In this document: positions 17,458 to 25,387 of the stretch, piece after piece | How positions within the stretch are numbered: position 1 is the stretch's first letter | Layout: each line of letters begins with the position of its first letter | Source: Buchananella sp. 14KM1171 | GTDB lineage: Bacteria > Actinomycetota > Actinomycetes > Actinomycetales > Actinomycetaceae | DNA: 64,000 nucleotides | NCBI RefSeq assembly: GCF_041380365.1 | Contig: NZ_CP159981.1 | Location: 1,302,001-1,366,000, forward strand | Direction of reading: 5' to 3' | Notes under the pieces: generated by a model | Database searches by the model: none | What the model saw: the letters and a program-made list of their open reading frames with translations, nothing else | What the model was told of the DNA's origin: nothing | Made by a program: the position numbers and the translations under genes

Positions 17458-18009
17458 CTACCAGGCCTCCAGGAAGTCCTTCCAGACCGCGCGCCACTGG
17501 CCGATCGACTCCCGCCCGGAGAGCTTGGAGTGGTTCACGGTGATGCCCACCTTCCCTGGCTCCTTCTGGGTCAGGGAGATGACCACCTGGGTCGAGTCGT
17601 CCAGGGTGGCGCGCCAGTAGCGCCAGCGCGGCGTGGAGGAGGCGTTAGGGGTGTTCAGGAACGTCAGCCCGCCGATGTCCGGCACCGAGTCAACGAAGTT
17701 GAGCCAACGGGAGAAGACCTCGTCCAGCTCGCCCGGCAGGGTCTTGGAGACGGACATCTGGTAGGAGCCGTCGGCGGCTTGGCCGGGCTGGCGACGGCCG
17801 ATGTGCTGCTCGTACGTCACCGTGACGGATTGCGCCCACCAGTCGGGGGAAACAACCTCCGGTCCTAGCATTGAGCGGACGATGGAAACGATTTGGCAGT
17901 GGGAGAGCTCGGCGCCGCCGGCCTTGTTAAGCGTGTGCACCCAGCGCTCCCATGAGCGGTTGGTAGCGCCCGCGATTGCCTCGGTGCTGGCAGCCATTGG
18001 CATCCCCAT
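17458..18009 (-). CDS. DUF4287/SRPBCC-like protein of unknown function
   Basis: A 183-residue soluble protein. The first half carries the DUF4287-type pattern: helical start, then PDWWAQSVTVTYEQHIGRR (about 56-74). The second half looks like the AHSA1/SRPBCC ligand-binding fold (RYWRATL, QVVISLTQKEPGKVGITVNHSKL). Actinobacterial proteins combining these two parts are usually annotated only as hypothetical. No catalytic residue can be named. ATG at 18009 is used; a second ATG four codons later (17997) is equally possible. The gene lies 4 bp after the stop of the upstream DedA gene on the same strand, so the two may be co-transcribed. Confidence 0.75.
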   Translation of the reverse strand: MGMPMAASTEAIAGATNRSWERWVHTLNKAGGAELSHCQIVSIVRSMLGPEVVSPDWWAQSVTVTYEQHIGRRQPGQAADGSYQMSVSKTLPGELDEVFSRWLNFVDSVPDIGGLTFLNTPNASSTPRWRYWRATLDDSTQVVISLTQKEPGKVGITVNHSKLSGRESIGQWRAVWKDFLEAW

Positions 18010-18013
18010 CCCG

Positions 18014-18715
18014 TCAACGCGAGGAAGACCCCTTCGCCTTCCGGCGGTTCCATAACTGGAATCCGACCCAAACGATTACCGCAATAACGATAATGGCGAG
18101 GACAACTTTCGACAAGTTTCCTACATAGACCTCGACTACGTGCCACTGCTCGCCTAACAGGTAACCCGCCCCCACAAGGACGCTGTTCCAAATGAGGGAG
18201 CCAATCGTTGTCAGCAGGGTGAACAGCCAGAGGTTCATCTTCGTAACGCCCGCAGGGATGGAAATGAGCGAGCGGAAGATCGGAATCATGCGGCCAAAGA
18301 AAACGGTGTACTTACCGTATTTCACGAACCAGGCCTCGGTGCGGTCCACATCCTCAATCTTCACCAAAGGCAACTTGTTAAATATTTTACGAGTTCGCTC
18401 GCGGCCCAGCGCCGCCCCCAATCCGTAAAGCGCCAGGGCGCCCACAACGCTGCCGGCGGTGGTCCACGCCAGCACGGCGGGTAGGGACATGGAGCCGCGG
18501 GAGGCGGTGAAACCGGCCAGCGGCAGGATTACCTCGCTGGGCAGGGGCGGGAACAGATTCTCCAGCGCGATCAGGAGGGCGGCCCCAAAGCCGCCCAGGG
18601 TCTCCATGATGTTGACCGCCCACGCCGCGATGCCGGTGAGCTGCTCGGCCTCCGGGGCGGGGACCGGGCTAGGGGTGGGGGTAGCCGTCAGCGCGGCCAG
18701 GCTGGGAAAAATCAT
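18014..18715 (-). CDS. DedA-family (VTT domain) membrane protein
   Basis: A 233-residue integral membrane protein of the DedA/SNARE-associated family, members of which take part in lipid transport across the membrane and in envelope stability. The family features visible are ENLFPPLPSEVILPLAGF (about 51-68), the re-entrant region GRMIPIFRSLISIPAGVTKM (with the conserved R-x3-P and G), and several hydrophobic helices. The C-terminus is basic (RRKAKG). The N-terminus has a Pro/Thr-rich stretch before the first helix. It lies between the CcdA gene, 29 bp upstream, and the DUF4287-like gene, all on the minus strand. The exact substrate is not known. Confidence 0.9.
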   Translation of the reverse strand: MIFPSLAALTATPTPSPVPAPEAEQLTGIAAWAVNIMETLGGFGAALLIALENLFPPLPSEVILPLAGFTASRGSMSLPAVLAWTTAGSVVGALALYGLGAALGRERTRKIFNKLPLVKIEDVDRTEAWFVKYGKYTVFFGRMIPIFRSLISIPAGVTKMNLWLFTLLTTIGSLIWNSVLVGAGYLLGEQWHVVEVYVGNLSKVVLAIIVIAVIVWVGFQLWNRRKAKGSSSR

Positions 18716-18744
18716 GAGCCAAACCTAAACCAACCAAACTGGCG

Positions 18745-19842
18745 TTAACTGTTGCCTTCCCCACCTTTGAGCGAGATTTGGCTGCGGGCGATGGAGTAGC
18801 TGCGCCCCCTATCCGCCCCGGTGGGCCCGTCAGCGCCCTCGGCTGGACCATCGGCGCTCCCGCCGGCCTGAGCCGGCGCATCAGCCCCGACGCCAGCCGC
18901 ACCAGCGCGCCCCGCGCCACCAGCACACCCCGCCGCACTGTCGCGCCCTGCGCCACCAGCGCGCCCTGCGGCAGCGCCGACTCGCCCCCCGCGCGGGTGT
19001 GAGAGTAGGACCAGCAGCACCGTGACCGCCACCAGCAGCGCCAGCACCAGCCAGTTCGGCAGCGGAGTGAGGGAGGCCGCCACGTTGCTCTCCAGGTCAA
19101 TCAGGTGCCCGGTATCCACCAGGCCGGGCAGCAGCGTCGTCCCCCGGGAGAAAAACAGCAGACCACCCAGTGCCATCATGACCACACCGGTGATCACCTG
19201 GCCCCGCGTGGTGGAGCGGCCCAGCACCTTAACGGGCTTGGGGCGCAGCCAGCGGCGGGCGAACGGCTCAAAGCGCCGCCACGCCACCGCCATCAGCAGC
19301 AGCGGCAGGGCCATGCCGGCCCCGTAGATTGCCAGCAGCAGCGCGCCGTAACTGGGCTGCCCGCCCAGGCCCACCAGGAACAGCACGCCGCCCAGGATCG
19401 GGCCGGCACAACCCGCGCCCGCCAGGCCGTAGAGGGCGCCCAGCAGGAACACGGCGGCCGACGTCGCCGCGCCACCGCCCCCACCGCCCTGGGCGCCGCT
19501 AGCGGCGGCCTCAGCCTCGTGGCGCTTGGCCAGCCTGCGCGCGCCGGGCAGCCCGAAGCTAAACCCGAGGGCCATCGCCGCGCCCAGCAGCACTAGGGCC
19601 AGGGAGCCGACGTTGTTGATAGCGCCCGCGTGGCTGCGCAGGGCCAGGCCCAGACCGCCCGCTGCGGTGCCCAGCGGCACCAGGGTGGCCAGCAGGCCCA
19701 GGTAGAAGATCCCGGTGCGCGCCACCAGCAGGCGCGGGGAAGAAAACGCGTACGCGAAGAACGCGGGCAGCAGCAGGGCGGAACAGGGGGCAAGCAGGGT
19801 CAGCACCCCGCCGGCAAAGGCGCCCGCGACGGAGGCCGTCAC
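18745..19842 (-). CDS. CcdA/DsbD-type transmembrane electron carrier
   Basis: Carries reducing equivalents across the membrane to extracytoplasmic thiol proteins. The 365-residue protein contains the two membrane-embedded cysteines of the CcdA family, in LLAPCSALLLP (near residue 20) and AGAGCAGPILGG. A Gly-rich cytoplasmic loop lies between the helix bundles, and the tail of about 100 residues is Ala/Gly-rich with low complexity. It starts with GTG, whose GTGA overlaps the stop of the upstream DsbA-like gene, so translation is coupled and the pair forms one thiol-redox unit. A cytochrome c maturation role is possible, but no ccs genes are adjacent. Confidence 0.86.
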   Translation of the reverse strand: MTASVAGAFAGGVLTLLAPCSALLLPAFFAYAFSSPRLLVARTGIFYLGLLATLVPLGTAAGGLGLALRSHAGAINNVGSLALVLLGAAMALGFSFGLPGARRLAKRHEAEAAASGAQGGGGGGAATSAAVFLLGALYGLAGAGCAGPILGGVLFLVGLGGQPSYGALLLAIYGAGMALPLLLMAVAWRRFEPFARRWLRPKPVKVLGRSTTRGQVITGVVMMALGGLLFFSRGTTLLPGLVDTGHLIDLESNVAASLTPLPNWLVLALLVAVTVLLVLLSHPRGGRVGAAAGRAGGAGRDSAAGCAGGAGRAGAAGVGADAPAQAGGSADGPAEGADGPTGADRGRSYSIARSQISLKGGEGNS

Positions 19843-20768
19843 TGCTGAGCAGCCAGGAGCTGGTAGCGGATGGTCTCCAGGAAGAACTCCGTCGGGTAGG
19901 CCCCGGCCACGGCCGTGTCGTTGATGACGAACAGCGGGGTGGAGGCCGCGCCAAGCGCCTGGTTGGCGTGCTGCAGCTCCGCCTGCACGGCGTCCACCGT
20001 GGCCTGAGAGGTCAGGTCGGCGGTGAACTTGGCGATGTCCGGGATGCCGATAGCGGTGGCAGCCGCCACCAGCGACTCCACGGAGTAAGACGGGTGAGAG
20101 TTCGGGTCCGCAGTGCCGAACAGGTGGTCGTAGAACTCCCAGAACATGCCCTGGTTACCGGCGGCCACCGCGCCCTGCGCGGCCAGCTGAGACTCCGGGC
20201 CCAGCACCGGCAGGTTGCGCCACTCGATGCGCAAAGTGCCGTCCTCCACCAGTCGCATCAGCTCCGGCTTGGTGTTCTGCGCCCAGCGGGTGCAGAACGG
20301 GCACGCGAAGTCCGCGTACTCGATCAGCACCACCGGGGCGTCCACCTTGCCCAGCGCGAACGGGTCACCCTCCTGGCGGCGCGGCTCACCGCGCAGAGCC
20401 TCCAGCGCCTTCGGGTCCGTCAGGGAGGGCGCGAAGGAGGGCATCTCCTGCGGCTGGGCCTGAGCCTGCTGCCCCTCGCCGCCCTGCGCCTCCTGCCCGC
20501 CCGGCTGCGCCTGCGCGCCGGCGGTGGGACCAGCCTGGGCGCCCGCCGGGGCCTCAGCGCGGCCCTGGGCCATCACCAGGTAGATCACCACGGCCAGCAG
20601 CAGCGCGATCACGGTCAGCAGCGCGGCGATCAGCGGCGAACTGGACTTGGCGGGCGCGGCCACAGCGGCAGAACCGGCGAAAGCCGGCTTATCCTCCCAG
20701 GCCATCACCGCCTCCTGCTCGTCGGCGGGGCGGGTCACGGGCTTCTCAGGCTTAGACATGCCAAACAT
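19839..20768 (-). CDS. Membrane-anchored DsbA-like thiol oxidoreductase
   Basis: Forms or isomerises disulfides in exported proteins. In the 309-residue protein one N-terminal membrane helix (about 46-66) is followed by a Gln/Ala/Pro-rich linker and a DsbA-type thioredoxin fold with the active site CPFC (Cys156, Cys159) in the context YADFACPFCTRW. The cis-Pro loop appears as GAASTPLFVIND. It overlaps the CcdA gene by 4 bp, suggesting that CcdA handles its redox state. An alternative start three codons in (20759) is possible. Exported adhesins such as those in this window would be plausible clients, but that is inference. Confidence 0.9.
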   Translation of the reverse strand: MFGMSKPEKPVTRPADEQEAVMAWEDKPAFAGSAAVAAPAKSSSPLIAALLTVIALLLAVVIYLVMAQGRAEAPAGAQAGPTAGAQAQPGGQEAQGGEGQQAQAQPQEMPSFAPSLTDPKALEALRGEPRRQEGDPFALGKVDAPVVLIEYADFACPFCTRWAQNTKPELMRLVEDGTLRIEWRNLPVLGPESQLAAQGAVAAGNQGMFWEFYDHLFGTADPNSHPSYSVESLVAAATAIGIPDIAKFTADLTSQATVDAVQAELQHANQALGAASTPLFVINDTAVAGAYPTEFFLETIRYQLLAAQQ

Positions 20769-20839
20769 GGTGCCATGGCTGCGCCCCGCCCGCTAAGGGC
20801 GTTGCCTGTGAAAAGACTCCACCGGAGGGCGGGAATAAA

Positions 20840-20920
20840 ACCGGTCGCGGTGAAACGGCGGGGCGGGGAGAACGTCGTCCACCCAAAAGCCAGGTGGCGC
20901 CCTCCCCGCCCGCGCGAGTG
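20840..20920 (-). terminator. Possible terminator after purB
   Basis: A GC-rich inverted repeat (GGCGGGGAG with CTCCCCGCC, arms near 20855 and 20910) follows the purB stop on the minus strand. A weak GTTTCACC tail comes after it. The long loop and poor T-run make this uncertain. Confidence 0.35.
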
Positions 20921-20925
20921 CGCCG

Positions 20926-22395
20926 CTACTTTGCCAGGTGGCGCTCCACCAGCTGCGCGGCCAGGCCCGTGTAGGTGGCCGGAGTCAGGGCCAGCAGGCG
21001 CTCCTCCACGTGGGCGGGCATGCCCAGGCCGGAGATGAACTCGCGCATCGCCGCTCCGTCCACGCTGCGGCCGCGGGTGAGCTCCTTCAGGCGCTCGTAC
21101 GGGTTCTCCATGCCGGTGGCGCCGGCCACCTCGGCGGCGCGCATCGCCTGCTGCACCGCCTCGCCCAAAACCTCCCACGCGCCGTCCAGGTCCGCCTCCA
21201 TGGCCGCGTGGTTCACGTCCAGGCCCGCCAGGCCCCGCGTGACGTTGTCGATCGCCAGCAGCGAGTGCCCCAGCGCCACGCCGATGTTGCGCTGCGTGGT
21301 CGAATCCGTCAGGTCACGCTGCAGCCGCGAGGTCACCAGGGTGGCCGACAGCGAATCCAGCAGCGCGCAAGAGATCTCCAGGTTCGCCTCCGCGTTCTCG
21401 AAGCGAATCGGGTTGACCTTGTGCGGCATCGTGGACGAGCCCGTCGAGCCCTGCGCCGCCAGGTTTTGCTTGAAGTAGCCCAGCGAAACGTAGGTCCACA
21501 CGTCCGTGGCCAGGTTGTGCAGCACGCGGTTGAAGCGGGCCACGTCGCTGTAGAGCTCCGCCTGGAAGTCGTGGGACTCGATCTGCGTGGTCAGCGGGTT
21601 CCACGTCAGGCCCAGGCCCTCCACGAAGGCGCGGGCGATCGCGTCCCAGTCCGCCTCCGGCACGGAGATCGAGTGCGCCCCGTACGTGCCGGTGGCGCCG
21701 TTGATCTTGCCCAGGTACTCCGCCCGCTCCACGCGCGCCAACTGGCGGCGCAGACGGTGGGCCAGCACGGCCAGCTCGCGGCCCAGCGTGGTCGGGGTGG
21801 CCGGCTGGCCGTGGGTGCGCGCCAGCATCGGGGCCTCAGCGTGCTCGTGGGCCATGGCGGCCAGGGCGTCGACCATCTTGCGGGCCGCCGGCAGCCACAC
21901 CTCCGCGATCGCGGTGCGCAGGGTCAGCGCGTAGGACAGGTTGTTGATGTCCTCAGAGGTGCAGAAGATGTGCACGATCTCCCGCACGTGCGGCAGCACC
22001 GTCGACTCACCCAGCGTGGCCGGCGCGGCGTCCAGGCGACGCTTGATCAGGTACTCGATGGCCTTCACGTCGTGGCGGGTCTCCGCCTCGATCTCCGCCA
22101 GCTCCGCCACCGTCGACTCGTCGAACGTGGCCACCAGGGAACGCAGGTAGGCCTTCTCCTGCATGTTCAGGCGCGGCGCACCCGGCAGGAAGCCGCCGTC
22201 CGTCAGGTGAATCAGCCACTCCACCTCCACGTGCACCCGCGCACGGTTCAGCGCGGCCTCAGACAGGTGGTCCACCAGCGGCGCCGCCACGGCACGGTAG
22301 CGGCCATCCAGGGGGCCGAGGGCCAGCGGGAGCTCGGCCAAGTTGACGCGGTTAGAGGGGAAATCTGCAACGTGCGTGGGGCTAGCTGGAGTCAT
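20926..22395 (-). CDS. purB: Adenylosuccinate lyase
   Basis: Catalyses two steps of purine synthesis: release of fumarate from SAICAR and from adenylosuccinate. The 489-residue protein shows the fumarase/aspartase-family signature GSSTMPHKVNPIRFENAEANL, with the flexible catalytic Ser loop, plus the N-terminal LGPLDGRY motif of the E. coli-type enzyme and the TSEDINN and ARTHGQPATPTT substrate-binding segments. Length is close to E. coli PurB (456) with a short N-terminal extension. It is followed by the DsbA-like gene in the same direction, after a gap of 157 bp. Confidence 0.97.
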   Translation of the reverse strand: MTPASPTHVADFPSNRVNLAELPLALGPLDGRYRAVAAPLVDHLSEAALNRARVHVEVEWLIHLTDGGFLPGAPRLNMQEKAYLRSLVATFDESTVAELAEIEAETRHDVKAIEYLIKRRLDAAPATLGESTVLPHVREIVHIFCTSEDINNLSYALTLRTAIAEVWLPAARKMVDALAAMAHEHAEAPMLARTHGQPATPTTLGRELAVLAHRLRRQLARVERAEYLGKINGATGTYGAHSISVPEADWDAIARAFVEGLGLTWNPLTTQIESHDFQAELYSDVARFNRVLHNLATDVWTYVSLGYFKQNLAAQGSTGSSTMPHKVNPIRFENAEANLEISCALLDSLSATLVTSRLQRDLTDSTTQRNIGVALGHSLLAIDNVTRGLAGLDVNHAAMEADLDGAWEVLGEAVQQAMRAAEVAGATGMENPYERLKELTRGRSVDGAAMREFISGLGMPAHVEERLLALTPATYTGLAAQLVERHLAK

Positions 22396-22728
22396 GGGCC
22401 CATTTTCCCAGGTTTTTGCCCCGCTGCGAACAGGCTGGAACGCGCTGGTGGCGTGGGGTGGCGCACTCGCCGGGAAGCGGCGGTGAGGGGCGACGCTGCC
22501 GCCCGGCCGGTGCGAGGGCGAGGCCCCGCCCCGTCACGCACAAGCTCCGCAGCCTCGTGCCGCCCGGCCGGTGCGAGGGCGAGGCGGGAGGGTGCGGTGG
22601 CCTGTGCACAACCTGCCGGGCCCCCGGCGGCGGCGGAGCTGTGGACGAACGCGGCGGGCCCGTTTTGCGCACCCGGGATGGAGCCGGGTGGGCGGGCGCG
22701 GGCAGGCTCGAGACGAAGGGAGGCCCAA
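22396..22728. other. Intergenic region with a 28-bp direct repeat
   Basis: No gene is seen in this divergent spacer. A 28-bp sequence starting TGCCGCCCGGCCGG occurs identically at 22497-22524 and 22558-22585, 61 bp apart. Promoters of purB (minus) and of the small helical gene (plus) must lie here, but none is clear by eye. Confidence 0.55.
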
Positions 22729-22983
22729 ATGTCCACGTCATCTACCTGGCTGGTCTACCAGTGCCTGGAAGGAGCCCGGGCGGCGCTAGAGGCCGCCGCC
22801 CAGATGCCCCAGGAGCAGTGGAGCGGAGCCGGGCGCGGCATCTACGACGCCCGCGTCGAGGACCTGCGCGGCCTCCTGACCAGCGTGGAGGAAGCGATGG
22901 ACCAGGCGGAGGCGGACATCGCCCAGTACAGGGTGGCGGTGGTCAGAGTCGGGCTAGCACTTGGCGGAGGAACAGATGGTTGA
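22729..22983 (+). CDS. Small helical protein, WXG100-like
   Basis: An 84-residue protein that is predicted to be almost wholly helical, with a central QWSGAG (Trp-x-Gly) turn between two helices, like the WXG100 pattern. GGGAGG lies 6-7 bp before the ATG. The next gene starts inside its last codons (ATGGTTGA), so the two products are made together. No ESX secretion gene is in the window, so a true ESX substrate role is inference. It could also be a chaperone or structural partner of the hydrolase that follows. Confidence 0.72.
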   Translation: MSTSSTWLVYQCLEGARAALEAAAQMPQEQWSGAGRGIYDARVEDLRGLLTSVEEAMDQAEADIAQYRVAVVRVGLALGGGTDG

Positions 22984-24976
22984 GGTGGATTGGGCGGCCG
23001 GCACCCCCGGGCCCTCCGGCGGGCACGGGCGCGCCGACGGGCAGGGCGACGACGGGGGCGGCGGGAGGAGCGTCGTACCCGCTGGGCAGGACGGCGCGGC
23101 CTGGTGGAGCGCGGCGGCGGCACAGTCGATGGGCCGGGTCATCCTGCACGGCGGGGGCAGCAGCGTGCTCGTCAGCGACCCGTTCGCGGTGCAGGAATGC
23201 GGGCGCCTGCTCTGTCAGGCGGCATCCGGCCTGCAGGACGCGGTGGCTGCGGTGGCCGGGGCGCGCCTGGAACTGGCCGGGCAGTCGGAGCTGGCGCTGA
23301 CCGAGCTCTCCAGCGCGCTCGCGTCACTGGAGAGGGTGGGGTGGCAGGCGGCGTCGGCCAGCCAGGAAGCGGCCGACCTGGCGGGGGCCACCTACCGGTC
23401 AGCGGCGCTGCTGGCGGAGGTGGAGCGCAGCGCCACCAGCATCTTCACCCAGGTCCCGATCCACCTGCGCGCCCGAGGCAGATGGCAGGCCATGGCGCGC
23501 AGGAACCGCGCTCTCGGGGCGGGGCGGGGAACCTGGTACAAGGGCAGCGTCTCGCAGCCCGCCCTGCAGGCCGTCTCCGCCTTCACCGACACCGCAGTTT
23601 TCAGCGTCCTGCTGATCCCCCACCTGGTCAGGCGCCACAGCGTCAGCGGGCAGATTCGGCGGTGGCTGGAGCAGGTGGAGTACGAGCGGCACGGCGGCAG
23701 GCCGGGACTCTACCTGCGCGATCCGGCTGCCGGGGTGTTGGGAAGGGAGCGCGGCTTCTGGGAGATGCTGGACTCGGTGGGCACCGGCTCGCTGACCGCC
23801 GGCGTGCCGGCCTGGCTCTACGGCCTGCCGAACGCTGCGGTCGGATTGGAGCCCCACATGCGGGTGCTGCCCACCAGCCCGCAAGCGGAGGCAGGGCCGT
23901 TCTTCCCCCTCGTGCTCGCCGGAGGCGCATACACCATGGATCGCTCGCAGCCGTTTGGTGCCAAGCCCGGCGAAGCGCGCACCGTTGGCGGTCAGGTGGT
24001 CCTGGAGCTGCACCGCTCCGGCTATGGCTCGCGGCAGTCGGAGCTGGCCGGGAAGTTGGGGCAGGCTTGTGGTGAGGTTAGCGGGCCGGCAGGGCGGGCT
24101 TGCGGGCAGGCAGGGCAGGCCGGCGGTGGGGCCGGGGGCCGGGAGGGACGTCGGCCCAGCCTCATCACCGGCGTCGCACTGGACGGTTCTCAGGGGGCGG
24201 GCGGCGGCGGAGCGGCGCTTCCCACGCCCGGGCGCGGCCAGGAGGTGCAGCTGCCGCGCACCCTGCAGGAGCACGTGAAGATGTTGGAGGAGCTGCCGCG
24301 CCGCGAGGGTTCCATGCTGGTGGGGGTGCTAGAGAGCCGTCAAGGGGTGACCGTTTACATCAACGGCACCAACGCATACAGCCCGATCACCACCAGCCCC
24401 ACCTCGATGGAATCCAACCTGGAACTGGCGGCGGGAATCCGTAGCGATTCGGAGCGCACCGTGATCGCGGCACTGGAGTACGCGGGCGTGCAGCCCGGCA
24501 CGAATGTGACCCTGGTGGGCCACTCCCAGGGCGGGATCGTGGCGGCCGCGATCGCCAGCGACCCGCTGCTGCAGTCCAGGTACGGGGTGGACAACGTGAT
24601 CACCTTCGCCTCCCCGCTCGGTTACAGCAAGGTGCCGCCGGAGGTCAGCGTGATCGCGGTGGAGAACGTGGACGACTTCGTGCCCGCCCTGGACGGGCGC
24701 GTGAACGCGAACCTGCCCAACGTGGTCACCGCGACAGTGGACACGCGGCACGTGGATCTCGGCTTCGTGCACTCCCTGCCGGAGATGGGTGAGGCAGCCA
24801 GGCTGGTGGACGCCTACCCGGACGCCGATCTGCAGCAGAGGATCGCGAGGGTGCACGGGGCGATGGTGGCAGGGCAGGGGCCGGCGGCCCCTGCCCTGAC
24901 CGGGAGGCTGACCGTGCTGGAGGGCAGGCTGCTGCCGGCCCTCAGCGACGTGCCACCGAGGTGGCCGGACGAATGA
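22976..24976 (+). CDS. Large alpha/beta-hydrolase with helical N-terminal domain
   Basis: A 666-residue protein of uncertain substrate. The N-terminal part (about 50-230) is rich in Ala/Glu/Gln helices, reminiscent of WXG/LXG-type secretion domains. A middle region of unknown fold follows. The C-terminal part (about 450-610) is an alpha/beta hydrolase with nucleophile elbow GHSQG (Ser517) and likely acid and base in NVDDFVPALDG and DTRHVDLGFVHS. A TTG at 22961 is also in frame, but ATG 22976 has GGAGGA upstream and overlaps the preceding gene by 8 bp, as in a coupled pair. No signal peptide is seen. Lipase or esterase activity is the best guess. Confidence 0.8.
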   Translation: MVEVDWAAGTPGPSGGHGRADGQGDDGGGGRSVVPAGQDGAAWWSAAAAQSMGRVILHGGGSSVLVSDPFAVQECGRLLCQAASGLQDAVAAVAGARLELAGQSELALTELSSALASLERVGWQAASASQEAADLAGATYRSAALLAEVERSATSIFTQVPIHLRARGRWQAMARRNRALGAGRGTWYKGSVSQPALQAVSAFTDTAVFSVLLIPHLVRRHSVSGQIRRWLEQVEYERHGGRPGLYLRDPAAGVLGRERGFWEMLDSVGTGSLTAGVPAWLYGLPNAAVGLEPHMRVLPTSPQAEAGPFFPLVLAGGAYTMDRSQPFGAKPGEARTVGGQVVLELHRSGYGSRQSELAGKLGQACGEVSGPAGRACGQAGQAGGGAGGREGRRPSLITGVALDGSQGAGGGGAALPTPGRGQEVQLPRTLQEHVKMLEELPRREGSMLVGVLESRQGVTVYINGTNAYSPITTSPTSMESNLELAAGIRSDSERTVIAALEYAGVQPGTNVTLVGHSQGGIVAAAIASDPLLQSRYGVDNVITFASPLGYSKVPPEVSVIAVENVDDFVPALDGRVNANLPNVVTATVDTRHVDLGFVHSLPEMGEAARLVDAYPDADLQQRIARVHGAMVAGQGPAAPALTGRLTVLEGRLLPALSDVPPRWPDE

Positions 24977-25340
24977 TGCCCTGCACCACTGCGGAGATGA
25001 CCGCGATGATCAGCGCGGCCCCAACTGCGGGCCAGAAGCCGGAGATCGCCAGGTCGAAACGGCCGCTGGTGACCTTGGCGGTCAGGCCCAGCAGGGCGGC
25101 GTTGATCACCAACGCGAACAGGCCGAAGGTGAGGATGTAGAGCGGGAAGGACAGGAAGCGCAACGGCCCCTTCAAGATGGTGTGGAACAGGGTGAGTACG
25201 GCCGCAATCAGGCCGTAGGTGAGCAGCTGGTCGGTGGCCGAGGAATGCTGGGCCACGCTCACGCCGTCGATCAGGCGGTCTGCTAGCCACAGCCCGGCCG
25301 CGTTACCTACAACGCGAATCAGGAACTTCATGTCTCCCAT
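24942..25340 (-). CDS. Phage-holin-family (PF04020-type) membrane protein
   Basis: A 132-residue membrane protein with four hydrophobic helices, matching the family named after phage holin 4_2 but usually chromosomal and of unknown function. The typical pattern KGPLRFLSFPLYILTFGLFALVINA is seen near residues 57-81. The gene converges on the hydrolase gene and their 3' ends overlap by 35 bp. Two starts are possible: ATG 25340 and ATG 25331; the latter is preceded closely by GGGAG. It is not evidence for a prophage, since no other phage gene is near. Confidence 0.8.
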   Translation of the reverse strand: MGDMKFLIRVVGNAAGLWLADRLIDGVSVAQHSSATDQLLTYGLIAAVLTLFHTILKGPLRFLSFPLYILTFGLFALVINAALLGLTAKVTSGRFDLAISGFWPAVGAALIIAVISAVVQGIIRPATSVARR

Positions 25341-25387
25341 CTTGGCCCCTCGAGTGCAATCTGTCGCCTCGGGCCTAGGGTGGAGGC

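Noticed and set aside
24942-25340. Prophage remnant suggested by a holin-family protein
   Set aside because: This family is usually chromosomal in actinobacteria and all neighbours are housekeeping-type genes.
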